From Paenibacillus_AR mesotrionivorans (GTDB lineage Bacteria; Bacillota; Bacilli; Paenibacillales; NBRC-103111), in the NCBI RefSeq assembly GCF_046098205.1, contig NZ_JBJURJ010000024.1, positions 1-64,000 of the forward strand: a stretch of 64,000 bases of DNA, given 5' to 3'. This document shows positions 8,193-16,299 of this stretch, one piece after another (position 1 is the stretch's first letter; each line of letters starts with the position of its first letter). Below the pieces are notes generated by a model. It worked only from the letters and a program-made list of their open reading frames with translations, ran no database searches and was not told where the DNA came from. Both the position numbers and the translations under genes were made by a program.

Positions 8193-9605
8193 CTATTGCA
8201 GGGACGGGAAGCCGAAGTAGTTCTTCGCGTTGTTGTAAGAGATATCGGAGACGATGCCGCCCAGAAGCTCGATGTCCGCGGGGAACTCGCCGTTTTCTAC
8301 CCATTCGCCGAACAGATTGCACAGAATCCGGCGGAAGTATTCGTGGCGGGTATAGGACAGGAAGCTGCGGGAGTCGGTCAGCATACCCACGAAGCGGCTC
8401 AGGAGACCCAGGTCGCCCAGCGTCTTCATTTGGTGGATCATGCCTTCCTTGGTATCCAGGAACCACCATGCGGAGCCCAACTGGATCTTGCCGGCTACGC
8501 CGCCGCCTTGGAACGCGCCCATCAGGGTGCCCAATGCAGGCATATCCTTCGGATGCAGGGAGTACAGAATGGTCTTGGGCAGGCCAGCCTCTTGATCGAT
8601 GGCATCCAGAAGACGGCTCAGCGGGTAAGCCACGCTGCTGTCGTTCATGGAGTCATAACCGGTGTCCGGGCCCAGCTTGTTGAACATAACGGTGTTGTTG
8701 TTGCGGCCGGCGTTGATGTGATATTGCATCGCCCAGTTGTGCTCGGCATACAGCTTGCCCAGGAAAATCAGGGTATAAGCCTTGTATTTCTTTTCGTCCT
8801 CTTCGCTTACCGGGTTGCCTTGAAGGGCCTTGGCAAATACGTAACCGGCTTCCTCGCGGGAGGTCGGTGCGTACGGCACATAATCCAGAGCGTGGTCGGA
8901 AACCAGGCAGCCTGCGTCATGGAAGAACTGCACGCGGGATTCCAATGCGTTCAGCAGGTCTTCATAGGAATTGACCGGAGCGCCGACTACCTCGCCCAGC
9001 TTGGTCAGCCACGGCAGGAAGGTAGCGCGGTTAATTTCCAGTGCTTTATCAGGACGGAACGAAGGCAGAACAGCCACTGGGAAGGAGGTATCTTCCTTCA
9101 GCTTCAGGTGGTATTCCAGGGAATCTACAGGATCGTCAGTGGTGCAAACCACTTTGACGTTGGAGTTCACGATCAGGTCACGGGCGCCGAAACCTTCGCC
9201 GGTCAGCTTGGCATTGGCTTTTTCCCAGATGGCAGGGGCATTCTGCTCATTCAGCACATCATAGATGCCGAAGAAGCGCTGCAGCTCCAGGTGGGACCAG
9301 TGGAACAGCGGGTTGCCGATAGCAGTGGAGCAGGTCTTGACGTAGGCCAGGAATTTCTCGTAATCCGGAGCATCGCCGGTTACATAACGCTCTTCTACGC
9401 CGTTGGAGCGCATAGCTCTCCACTTGTAGTGGTCGCCGCCCAGCCAAACCTCGGTGATGTTCTTGTAGGTTTTGTTCTCATAGATTTCCTGCGGGCTCAA
9501 ATGGCAGTGATAATCGATAATCGGCATGTTCTTGGCATAGTCATGATAGAGCTTTACAGCCGTTTCGTTGGACAAGAGGAAATTTTCATCCAGAAAGGGT
9601 TTCAT
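8193..9605 (-). CDS. uxaC: Uronate (glucuronate/galacturonate) isomerase
   Basis: The 470-residue protein matches UxaC over its full normal length: N-terminal KPFLDENFLLSNE, the metal-site motif DYHCHLSP, and GNPLFHWSHLELQRFFGI. It interconverts D-glucuronate with D-fructuronate, and D-galacturonate with D-tagaturonate, the first cytoplasmic step of uronate breakdown. It stands as a single-gene unit with its own terminator and a cre-like palindrome upstream, which suggests catabolite control. The rhamnose operon 1.2 kb away points to use of pectic polymers containing both sugars; that link is inference. Confidence 0.95.
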   Translation of the reverse strand: MKPFLDENFLLSNETAVKLYHDYAKNMPIIDYHCHLSPQEIYENKTYKNITEVWLGGDHYKWRAMRSNGVEERYVTGDAPDYEKFLAYVKTCSTAIGNPLFHWSHLELQRFFGIYDVLNEQNAPAIWEKANAKLTGEGFGARDLIVNSNVKVVCTTDDPVDSLEYHLKLKEDTSFPVAVLPSFRPDKALEINRATFLPWLTKLGEVVGAPVNSYEDLLNALESRVQFFHDAGCLVSDHALDYVPYAPTSREEAGYVFAKALQGNPVSEEDEKKYKAYTLIFLGKLYAEHNWAMQYHINAGRNNNTVMFNKLGPDTGYDSMNDSSVAYPLSRLLDAIDQEAGLPKTILYSLHPKDMPALGTLMGAFQGGGVAGKIQLGSAWWFLDTKEGMIHQMKTLGDLGLLSRFVGMLTDSRSFLSYTRHEYFRRILCNLFGEWVENGEFPADIELLGGIVSDISYNNAKNYFGFPSLQ

Positions 9606-9676
9606 ATTGATCCTAGGCCACCTTCGTTAAAATATGGTTTTTTTGCGATTGCACATCTACAAGTTTACTACAAATA

Positions 9677-9690
9677 TGTTAACGTGAACA
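9677..9690. promoter_or_regulatory. cre-like or UxuR/ExuR-like operator upstream of uxaC
   Basis: TGTTAACGTGAACA is a near-perfect palindrome lying 72 bases upstream of the uxaC start. It fits the catabolite-response consensus TGWNANCGNTNWCA with one mismatch, and could equally serve a LacI- or GntR-type sugar regulator. Confidence 0.5.
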
Positions 9691-9762
9691 ATAGATAATG
9701 TGAACAGGTTGTGAGCAGTTTTTTCCGGCGTATTCCACCAGTGGACGATTTCGGTTACAATA

Positions 9763-9806
9763 GGGTGTGTTTGAAAACTCCGAGTGGCGGGTTTTCAGAC
9801 ACGCCC
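9763..9806. repeat. Long hairpin upstream of the TRIC-type gene
   Basis: The arms GGGTGTGTTTGAAAAC and GTTTTCAGACACGCCC pair at 14 of 16 positions around a 12-base loop. There is no T tract on either side, so it is not a typical terminator. Only one copy is present in the window. Confidence 0.6.
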
Positions 9807-9844
9807 TGGGCAGGAATGAAGAGTAGAGGGGATACGTTGCAATC

Positions 9845-10483
9845 ATGCAGCTAATTGAGATTTTTATTTATTTGGGCATCGTCGCGGCCGGAATTTCCGG
9901 GGCTGTAGTAGGCATTCAGAAGGAGATGGACCTCTTCGGGGTCACCAGCCTTTGTGTGGCTACTTCCTTGGGCGGCGGTATTGTCCGGGACCTGCTCATC
10001 GGGGTCATTCCGCCTGTTGCATTTGTGGAGCCCAAGTATTTCGGGGCCAGCCTGGCGGCCGGTTTGCTGACATGGGTATTTTACCCGTATATCAGCCGTT
10101 TTAACAATCTTCTGATGGTCTCTGACGCCGTGGGTCTGGGTGTGTTTACTGCCGTAGGGGCCAAAGCGGCCATTGGCCTGGGTTACGACGAGCCCTTCAT
10201 CATCCTCTCGATGGGGCTGATTACCGGAATCGGCGGCGGCGTGGTGCGGGATGTGTTCAGCCGGGAGATTCCGTATGTCTTCCGCAAGGAGGTTTATGCA
10301 GTGGCCTCCATTCTAGGGGCGGGAAGCCTAGCGCTGATCCATGATTATGTCCCCGTTACCTTCGCTATGTACAGCTGCCTTCTGATCACCTTCCTGGTGC
10401 GGGTGCTGTGTGTGATGTATTCCGTTAACTTTCCCGTGTACCGGTTCCCGGACCGGAAGCAAGGCAAGCAGCAGGAGGGGTAG
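9845..10483 (+). CDS. TRIC-type cation channel family membrane protein (UPF0126)
   Basis: This 212-residue membrane protein consists of two homologous three-helix repeats. Each ends in a glycine-rich signature, SLGGGIVRDLL in the first half and GIGGGVVRDVF in the second. That is the hallmark of the bacterial TRIC/UPF0126 (YvgT/YicG-like) family, which forms trimeric monovalent-cation channels. It is flanked by its own terminator and is probably monocistronic. Its position between uronate and rhamnose genes does not by itself imply a role in sugar metabolism. Confidence 0.88.
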   Translation: MQLIEIFIYLGIVAAGISGAVVGIQKEMDLFGVTSLCVATSLGGGIVRDLLIGVIPPVAFVEPKYFGASLAAGLLTWVFYPYISRFNNLLMVSDAVGLGVFTAVGAKAAIGLGYDEPFIILSMGLITGIGGGVVRDVFSREIPYVFRKEVYAVASILGAGSLALIHDYVPVTFAMYSCLLITFLVRVLCVMYSVNFPVYRFPDRKQGKQQEG

Positions 10484-10511
10484 GGCACGGGTGTTAAAAT
10501 AAAAAATAGCG

Positions 10512-10540
10512 ACCGTTGGGCCGATGCCCGGCGGTTTTTT
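10512..10540 (+). terminator. Terminator after TRIC-type gene
   Basis: Stem ACCG-TT-GGGC/GCCC-GG-CGGT with a CGAT loop and six Ts. Confidence 0.85.
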
Positions 10541-10684
10541 GTATACCATTCAGACGTTTCATAGAATCGCCCCTGACACGACTCGTTCACACCTTATCCA
10601 CAGAAACAAAAGCAAACGGATGCTATAATAAAAATAAACAAAGGCAAGGAGGAATGAAAGGGTTTTCATATCACATGTTTACAT

Positions 10685-10750
10685 TTGAAAAATATTTACT
10701 ATCACTTTAAAATTATTATTAAAAACGAAACAAAACCATGTTAGAATGGT
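10685..10750 (+). promoter_or_regulatory. Promoter and candidate operator of the rhamnose operon
   Basis: A -35 TTGAAA (10685-10690), a 17-base spacer and -10 TAAAAT (10708-10713) form a good sigma-A promoter. About 22 bases past the -10 is an inverted repeat ACCAT-N6-ATGGT (10735-10750), well placed for a repressor such as the DeoR protein encoded at the operon's end. A further TATAAT at 10755-10760 lacks a good -35. Confidence 0.65.
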
Positions 10751-10800
10751 CTCGTATAATCATTTTCCTATTGTGGACAAAGATGAAGGAGGCATATGGC

Positions 10801-12870
10801 ATGGTGGCGAATCGTTGGGTAATGGAACAAGCGGCAGGATTGAAGCCGGGGTTGGATGAACTGGTGTACCGCTCGAATCTGTTGGGCTCGGATCGGTCAG
10901 TAGCCAACTGGGGCGGCGGCAATACCTCTATGAAGACCGTTGTTGAGGATTTTCGCGGGCGTCCTGTCAATGTCATGTGGGTAAAAGGAAGCGGCTCCGA
11001 CCTGGCAACCATGAAGGCGGGCCACTTTACCGGACTCCGGCTGGATGATATTGCCCCGCTGTTTGAGCGGGAGGATATGAGCGACGAAGATATGGTGGCG
11101 TATCTGGCCAACTGCATGATCGACTCCAAACATCCCAGAGCCTCCATCGAAACACTGCTTCATGCATTTTTGCCTTTTCAGCATGTGGACCACACCCATC
11201 CCGATGCCATTATCGGACTGTGCTGCGCCGATAACGGCAGGGAGCTGGCCAAGGAAATCTACGGCGACCGGTTCGTGTGGGTGCCGTATATCCGGCCAGG
11301 GTTCCGCCTCTCCCGGATGATTGCCCAGGGTGTGCGGGATAACCCAAATGCTGAGCTTGTACTAATGGAAAAGCACGGGCTGGTCACCTGGGGTGCTACC
11401 TCCGAGGAATCTTATCTGAAAACGCTGGCCATTATCGGGGAAGCGGAGGCTTTCATTGAGGCCCGGGTGAAGGAAGAGGCCTTATTCGGTGGTGTGAAGA
11501 TAGAACCGCTTGCACCGGAACGCCGGCGGGAGATTGCAGCGTCCGTTATGCCGGTGATTCGCGGTTCGGTCAGCGACGGCAAACGGATGATTCTCACCTT
11601 CGACGACGGCGAGGATGTACTGCGGTTCGCCGGAAGCCGGGATGCGGCCAAGCTGTCCCAGGTGGGAGCCGCCTGTCCGGACCATCTGGTGCATACCAAG
11701 ATGAAGCCGCTGCTGGTGGATTGGGACCCTTCCTCCGGGGATGTGGAAGCCCTGAAGGAAACCCTGAAAGCAGGCATCAGCGAATATAAGGAAGAGTATA
11801 AGGCCTACTTCGAACGCAACAAGAATGAAGGCGACAAGATGTTCGAGCCTGCTCCCCGGGTGATCCTGATTCCCGGTGTGGGCATGATCAATACCGGCAA
11901 GAGCCACGCCATGTCCCAGGTAAGCGGTGCATTGTACCACCGGGCTATCGCAGTTATGCGGGGAGCGACGTCCTTGGGCGAATTCGTTTCCTTAAGCGAA
12001 AATGAGTCCTACAACGTGGAATATTGGCCGCTGGAGCTGTATAAGCTGACGTTGGCTCCGCCGGAAGCAGAATTCTCCCGCCAGGTGGTGCTGGTTACCG
12101 GAGGCGCCGGAGGCATCGGCAGCGCTACCTGCCGCAGGCTGGTCAAGGAAGGCGCTCATGTGGTCCTGGCTGACCTGAACCTGGAGGGGGCGGAGAAGGT
12201 AGCCGAGGAGCTGAACGCCCAGTTCGGACCGGGACGCGCCTTCGCTGTGAAGCTGGACGTGACCAAGGAAGACCTGGTGAAGGAAGCCTTCCGCGCTACG
12301 GCGCTCCAGTACGGCGGTGTGGATGTGGCGGTGAACAATGCCGGTCTTGCCACCTCCAGCCCCTTCGACGAAACCACACTGGATGAGTGGAATCTCAATA
12401 TGAATGTGCTGTCCACCGGCTATTTCCTGGTGGCGAGGGAAGCCTTCAAGGTGATGAAGGAGCAGGGCACAGGAGGCAGCATGGTCTTCGTGGCATCGAA
12501 GAACTCTGTCTACGCCGGCAAAAATGCCTCCGCCTACAGCACGGCCAAGGCAGCCGAAGCCCATCTGGCCCGCTGTATCGCGGCAGAAGGCGGGGAATAC
12601 GGCATCCGGGTGAACACCGTGCTGCCGGACGCCATTCTGCAGGGCTCGGCCATCTGGAATTCCCGGTGGCGGGAGGAGCGGGCAGCCGCTTATGGCATAG
12701 CTCCTGATCAATTAGAGGAATATTACAAAAAACGCACCACGCTTCTGGTCAATATTTATCCGGATGACATCGCGGAATCCATCGCCTTCCTGGCCTCCTC
12801 CAGGTCGGCCAAAACCACCGGCTGCATGATTACGGTAGACGGCGGGGTGCCTGCGGCTTTCACCCGGTAA
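10801..12870 (+). CDS. rhaEW: Bifunctional rhamnulose-1-phosphate aldolase / lactaldehyde dehydrogenase
   Basis: A 689-residue fusion. The N-terminal ~420 residues are a class II aldolase-like domain (GSDLATM, HVDHTHPDAI, LMEKHGLVTWG). The C-terminal ~260 residues are a short-chain dehydrogenase with the Rossmann motif TGGAGGIG, NNAG and the catalytic YSTAK. The organisation equals B. subtilis RhaEW (YuxG), which splits rhamnulose-1-phosphate to DHAP and lactaldehyde and then oxidises the aldehyde. ATG 10801 is chosen because AAGGAGG (10786-10792) lies eight bases upstream; ATG 10795 would be too close. It is the first gene of the rhaEW-rhaB-regulator operon. Confidence 0.93.
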   Translation: MVANRWVMEQAAGLKPGLDELVYRSNLLGSDRSVANWGGGNTSMKTVVEDFRGRPVNVMWVKGSGSDLATMKAGHFTGLRLDDIAPLFEREDMSDEDMVAYLANCMIDSKHPRASIETLLHAFLPFQHVDHTHPDAIIGLCCADNGRELAKEIYGDRFVWVPYIRPGFRLSRMIAQGVRDNPNAELVLMEKHGLVTWGATSEESYLKTLAIIGEAEAFIEARVKEEALFGGVKIEPLAPERRREIAASVMPVIRGSVSDGKRMILTFDDGEDVLRFAGSRDAAKLSQVGAACPDHLVHTKMKPLLVDWDPSSGDVEALKETLKAGISEYKEEYKAYFERNKNEGDKMFEPAPRVILIPGVGMINTGKSHAMSQVSGALYHRAIAVMRGATSLGEFVSLSENESYNVEYWPLELYKLTLAPPEAEFSRQVVLVTGGAGGIGSATCRRLVKEGAHVVLADLNLEGAEKVAEELNAQFGPGRAFAVKLDVTKEDLVKEAFRATALQYGGVDVAVNNAGLATSSPFDETTLDEWNLNMNVLSTGYFLVAREAFKVMKEQGTGGSMVFVASKNSVYAGKNASAYSTAKAAEAHLARCIAAEGGEYGIRVNTVLPDAILQGSAIWNSRWREERAAAYGIAPDQLEEYYKKRTTLLVNIYPDDIAESIAFLASSRSAKTTGCMITVDGGVPAAFTR

Positions 12871-12981
12871 TAGACCCGGCGGCGTCGGGCAACTATAATC
12901 AGGCATGGGCTGTCCGGATTCTCCGCTTCTCGAGGCGGGCGCTCCGGCAGCCCTTTGCCGCAAAAGGCGGTGCACGTTACG

Positions 12982-14493
12982 ATGAAGAAGGAAGTACATG
13001 TATTGGCATTTGATTTGGGTGCGAGCAGCGGCAGAGCTATGGTCGGCACCCTGGACAAAAGCGCTCAAGAAGCGCCCGTATTGCGGCTTACCGAGGTTCA
13101 CCGTTTTCCCAATGAGCCTGTGCAGGCCGGGGCCCATCTGTATTGGGATATCCTCCGGCTGTTGCATGAGCTGAAGCAGGGCTTCCGCAAGGCTTCCGAG
13201 GGCCGAACCATTGAAAGCTTCGGCATCGATACCTGGGGAGTGGATTACGGGCTTCTTGGGGAAGACGGCGAGCTGCTGGGCAATCCGTACCATTACCGGG
13301 ATGCAAGAACGGACCACACAGTAGAGAAAGTCCATGCTATAATAGGAAAAAATGAGTTGTTCCAAGCAACGGGTCTGCAGCCCTTGACCTTCAACACCCT
13401 GATGCAGCTGCACGCGGCTGTAGAGCAGAATTCCGTGGCCTTGCGCGAAGCTAAGGAGCTGTTGTTCATCCCCGATCTGCTCCTGTATCTGCTGACCGGT
13501 GTTAAACAAAGCGAATACACCATTGCCTCCACCTCCCAGCTGCTGAAGGCGGGCACCCAGGAATGGGACAAGGAGCTGTTGGCGAAGCTGGGCATTCCCT
13601 CGGATATCCTGCCGCCGGTTGTGATGTCCGGGCAAACAGTGGGTGAGCTGACCGAAGCCATCTGCGAGGAGCTGAAGCTCCCGCCGATCCGCGCTGTAGC
13701 TGTGCCGGAGCATGATACCGGCGCCGCGGTGGTGTCCGTACCGGTGGATACCGACGAAGAGGTGGCGTATCTGATCAGCGGCACCTGGTCCCTGTTCGGC
13801 ACCGAGCTGGCACAGCCGCTGCTGGACCCGCGGGTGCTGCCGTTGGGCTTCTCCAATGAAGGCGGCATGGGCGGCACTGCAAGGACTCTGAAGAATATCA
13901 TGGGCCTTTGGCTGATCCAGGAATGCAAACGCTCCTGGGATCAAGCCGGAGAGAACCATTCCTTCGCCGATCTGGTGGTGCTGGCGGACAAGGCGCCTGC
14001 CTTCCGGTCCTTCATCAACCCGGACGATCTTTTGTTCCTGCCGCCGGGCGGAATGCCGGAGCGGATTCAGGAATACTGCCGTCGCACGGGCCAAGCCGTG
14101 CCGGAGAGCATCGGCGAAATCACCCGCACCATCTACGAGAGCCTGGCGCTGCAATACCGCCTGGTACTGGATCGTCTGGAGCATCTGGGCGGCATCCGTT
14201 ATCCCCGTCTGCATATGATGGGCGGCGGTATCCAGAACAAGCTTCTGTGCCAGATGACCGCTTCGGCTATCGGCAGAGAGGTGTGGGCCGGTCCGGTAGA
14301 AGCCAGTTCTCTGGGCAATGTGGCGGCGCAGCTGATTGCCTTGGGCGAGGTGAAGGATATCCGCGAGGCGCGCAGCCTGATTAAACGTTCCTATCCGGTG
14401 GATACCTATGCACCGCAGGATCAGGAAGCATGGGAAGCGGCGTACAAGAGATTTCTTGATGCAACGGGGCAAACTCTGATTCCAGAAGAATAA
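12982..14493 (+). CDS. rhaB: Rhamnulokinase
   Basis: This 503-residue FGGY-family sugar kinase starts FDLGASSGRAMVG (phosphate-1 motif) and contains FGIDTWGVDYGLL, ISGTWSLFGTE and MGGGIQNKLL, all typical of RhaB. It phosphorylates L-rhamnulose before cleavage by RhaEW. ATG 12982 is preceded by AAGGCGG; an in-frame TTG at 12955 would add nine unconserved residues. It follows rhaEW by 111 bases without a terminator and precedes the regulator by 15 bases. Neither rhaA (isomerase) nor rhaM (mutarotase) is in the window. Confidence 0.95.
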   Translation: MKKEVHVLAFDLGASSGRAMVGTLDKSAQEAPVLRLTEVHRFPNEPVQAGAHLYWDILRLLHELKQGFRKASEGRTIESFGIDTWGVDYGLLGEDGELLGNPYHYRDARTDHTVEKVHAIIGKNELFQATGLQPLTFNTLMQLHAAVEQNSVALREAKELLFIPDLLLYLLTGVKQSEYTIASTSQLLKAGTQEWDKELLAKLGIPSDILPPVVMSGQTVGELTEAICEELKLPPIRAVAVPEHDTGAAVVSVPVDTDEEVAYLISGTWSLFGTELAQPLLDPRVLPLGFSNEGGMGGTARTLKNIMGLWLIQECKRSWDQAGENHSFADLVVLADKAPAFRSFINPDDLLFLPPGGMPERIQEYCRRTGQAVPESIGEITRTIYESLALQYRLVLDRLEHLGGIRYPRLHMMGGGIQNKLLCQMTASAIGREVWAGPVEASSLGNVAAQLIALGEVKDIREARSLIKRSYPVDTYAPQDQEAWEAAYKRFLDATGQTLIPEE

Positions 14494-14508
14494 AGGAGAC
14501 ATACACAT

Positions 14509-15273
14509 ATGCTGGTGGCGGAGCGGCTTCAAAAAATCGTACAGCTCGTAAATGAGCGCGGCAGCATACGGGTGACCGAGCTCAGCGATTTGTGCGGGGT
14601 TACGGAGGAAACCATCCGCAAGGATTTGGATAAGCTGGAGGCGGAGGGCAAGCTAATGCGCAGCCACGGCGGCGCGGTCAGTGTGCAGGATACCCAGCAG
14701 GAATCCCCGTACTTCGTGCGGGAAACCACCAACGTGGAGGAGAAAAAGCAGATTGCCATGGCGGCGGTGAGCCTGATCGAACCGGGGGACCGGATTATTC
14801 TTGACGCCAGCACCAGCGCCTGGTGGATCGCCCGTTATCTGCCGGACCAGCCCCTGACGGTGCTGACCAATTCCATGAAGGTGGCCCTGGAGCTGGCGGC
14901 CAAGGAGAAGATTCAGGTGGTCTCCACCGGCGGCATTCTGGTTTCCAACTCTCTGTCCTTCGTGGGCCCTCTGACGGAGCGTTCTCTGGATACCTACCAT
15001 GTGGACAAAATGTTCCTCTCCTGCAAAGGGCTTCATCTCACCAAGGGCATTACGGAGCCCAATGAGATGCAGGGCCTGGTGAAGCGCAAGATGATCCGGC
15101 AGTCGGAGAAGGTGTATCTCCTGGCGGACTACAGCAAGTTCGGCGTCCGGTCGTTTACCCATGTGGCCGAATGGAGCGACATCCACCACCTGGTCACCGA
15201 TGCCAAAAGCGATCCGGCCATCATCCGCCAGATCCGGGAGCAGGGCATCGATGTGACGCAACTGGAGGGGTAG
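14509..15273 (+). CDS. DeoR-family regulator of the rhamnose operon
   Basis: The 254-residue protein has the N-terminal DeoR helix-turn-helix (IRVTELSDLCGVTEETIRKDL) and a C-terminal sugar-phosphate sensor domain with ILDASTSAWWIA and DYSKFG. DeoR proteins are usually repressors released by a phosphorylated intermediate, here most likely rhamnulose-1-phosphate. It corresponds in role to B. subtilis RhaR (YulB). ATG 14509 has AAAGGAGA upstream. The gene closes the operon and is followed by a terminator. Confidence 0.9.
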   Translation: MLVAERLQKIVQLVNERGSIRVTELSDLCGVTEETIRKDLDKLEAEGKLMRSHGGAVSVQDTQQESPYFVRETTNVEEKKQIAMAAVSLIEPGDRIILDASTSAWWIARYLPDQPLTVLTNSMKVALELAAKEKIQVVSTGGILVSNSLSFVGPLTERSLDTYHVDKMFLSCKGLHLTKGITEPNEMQGLVKRKMIRQSEKVYLLADYSKFGVRSFTHVAEWSDIHHLVTDAKSDPAIIRQIREQGIDVTQLEG

Positions 15274-15312
15274 GCTTCTGCGTCTGCTCCAGCAACGACA
15301 ACAAAAAGACAG

Positions 15313-15339
15313 AAGACAGCGAAAGCCGCTGTCTTTTTT
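15313..15339 (+). terminator. Terminator of the rhamnose operon
   Basis: Stem AAGACAGC/GCTGTCTT with loop GAAAGCC and a T6 tail, 40 bases after the regulator's stop. Confidence 0.9.
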
Positions 15340-15457
15340 GTTTGCAGACCAACCATATGCCTTTGTTTGTTAAAACCAGGCTGCGGGAAATCCAGTGGAT
15401 GGTTGCAGCATGAACCAGCGTTTTATTGCATTGAACGTGGTGGCTGGGTTCCGGCTG

Positions 15458-15529
15458 TAACGGAACGGAGAAGCGCTTAAAGCCGGATATTTGCACATTC
15501 TCCGCTATAACGGAAGTGAACGACCCAAT
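15458..15529. repeat. Half copy (two forward boxes) of the four-box element
   Basis: Two 22-bp forward-type boxes start 50 bases apart: 15458-15479 (TAACGGAACGG...GCTTA) and 15508-15529 (TAACGGAAGTG...CCAAT). A further TAACGGA begins at 15543, off the 50-base grid. No reverse boxes are found where they should be, so this looks like a truncated element. Confidence 0.6.
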
Positions 15530-15627
15530 TGATTCCCCACTCTAACGGATTGCCATCCGGCCCACCTGATTGCCATTCGCTGGAACTGGGTAAAAAGGGG
15601 CATCCCCCATTGAAGGAGGCTGCCCAT

Positions 15628-15864
15628 ATGTCCAATCTTGATTTTAACTCAAACATACCCTTCCAGCCGGAGCCCGAGCCGGAGATCAGACCGGGCGATG
15701 TTCCCGAATCGGTACCGCCGGATGAAATTCCCGATTCGGTGCCGGGTGTTGAGCCGCCGGATTCGGTGCCGCCTTTGAAGGAGCCGGATGCCATTCCGCC
15801 GATTCCGCCGGAAATCGAGCCGAAGGAGCCGGGTTTCCCGAAGGATGGTTTCCAGCACGAGTAG
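15628..15864 (+). CDS. Small acidic proline-rich repeat protein
   Basis: A 78-residue protein starting at ATG 15628 with a full AAGGAGG site (15613-15619) eight bases upstream. Nearly all of it is Pro, Glu and Asp, built from short repeats PESVP, PDEIP, PDSVP, PDSVP, PDAIP. There is no signal peptide, membrane segment or cysteine. The excellent ribosome site argues for real expression. I do not recognise the family; an extended, disordered linker-like or coat-associated peptide is possible but unsupported. The G+C-rich repeat codons also generate long shadow ORFs on the other strand. Confidence 0.65.
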   Translation: MSNLDFNSNIPFQPEPEPEIRPGDVPESVPPDEIPDSVPGVEPPDSVPPLKEPDAIPPIPPEIEPKEPGFPKDGFQHE

Positions 15865-16006
15865 TTATTGGGTTTGGTAAAATCATCGGTGTGCTGATTC
15901 TGTAAGAGCATAATTGGAGCGTATATTGGAATATAGCAGGATGCCTCTGTGCTGGAGGGATCCTGTTTTTGTGTTTGAAGGAGGAGGGGAGGTTGGTTAT
16001 GGATCC

Positions 16007-16189
16007 TAACGGCGGTGAGAGCCTCTATTTGCCTGAATTGGCGGCTTGGAAAATTCTAACGGCGGCCACAGCCGCTATTACGACTAAATATGCTTGTCAT
16101 GAGGGGTTTTCCGCCGAATTACGGCGCTCACTTCCGTTAGATTTTGGCGGGAGTGTTTTTTGGCGGAATAAGGGCTCTGGCTTCCGTTA
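16007..16189. repeat. 183-bp four-box palindromic element, locus E
   Basis: Forward boxes at 16007-16028 and 16057-16078 both start TAACGGCGG and end CTAT. Reverse boxes at 16118-16139 and 16168-16189 both end CTTCCGTTA. Spacing is 50, 61, 50. It lies between the proline-rich gene and purT, genes in the same direction. Confidence 0.85.
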
Positions 16190-16299
16190 GCCGCCAGCTG
16201 AAGGAGTTGGGAGCGGGGTGTACCGGAAATAAAGGTTGCGGAAAGGGGCTTTTTTCGGCAAAATAAGGGGAAATATCCTGAAGTGAAGGGGAGTTGCAC

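Noticed and set aside
8196..9698. A 500-codon plus-strand ORF opposite uxaC.
   Set aside because: It is the antisense shadow of a full-length, well-conserved uronate isomerase and has no recognisable domain.
10654..10710. An 18-codon ORF preceded by AAGGAGG upstream of rhaEW, a possible leader peptide.
   Set aside because: The ribosome site is only one base from the ATG, and the ORF overlaps both the -35 and -10 of a good promoter for rhaEW, so it would not be on that message.
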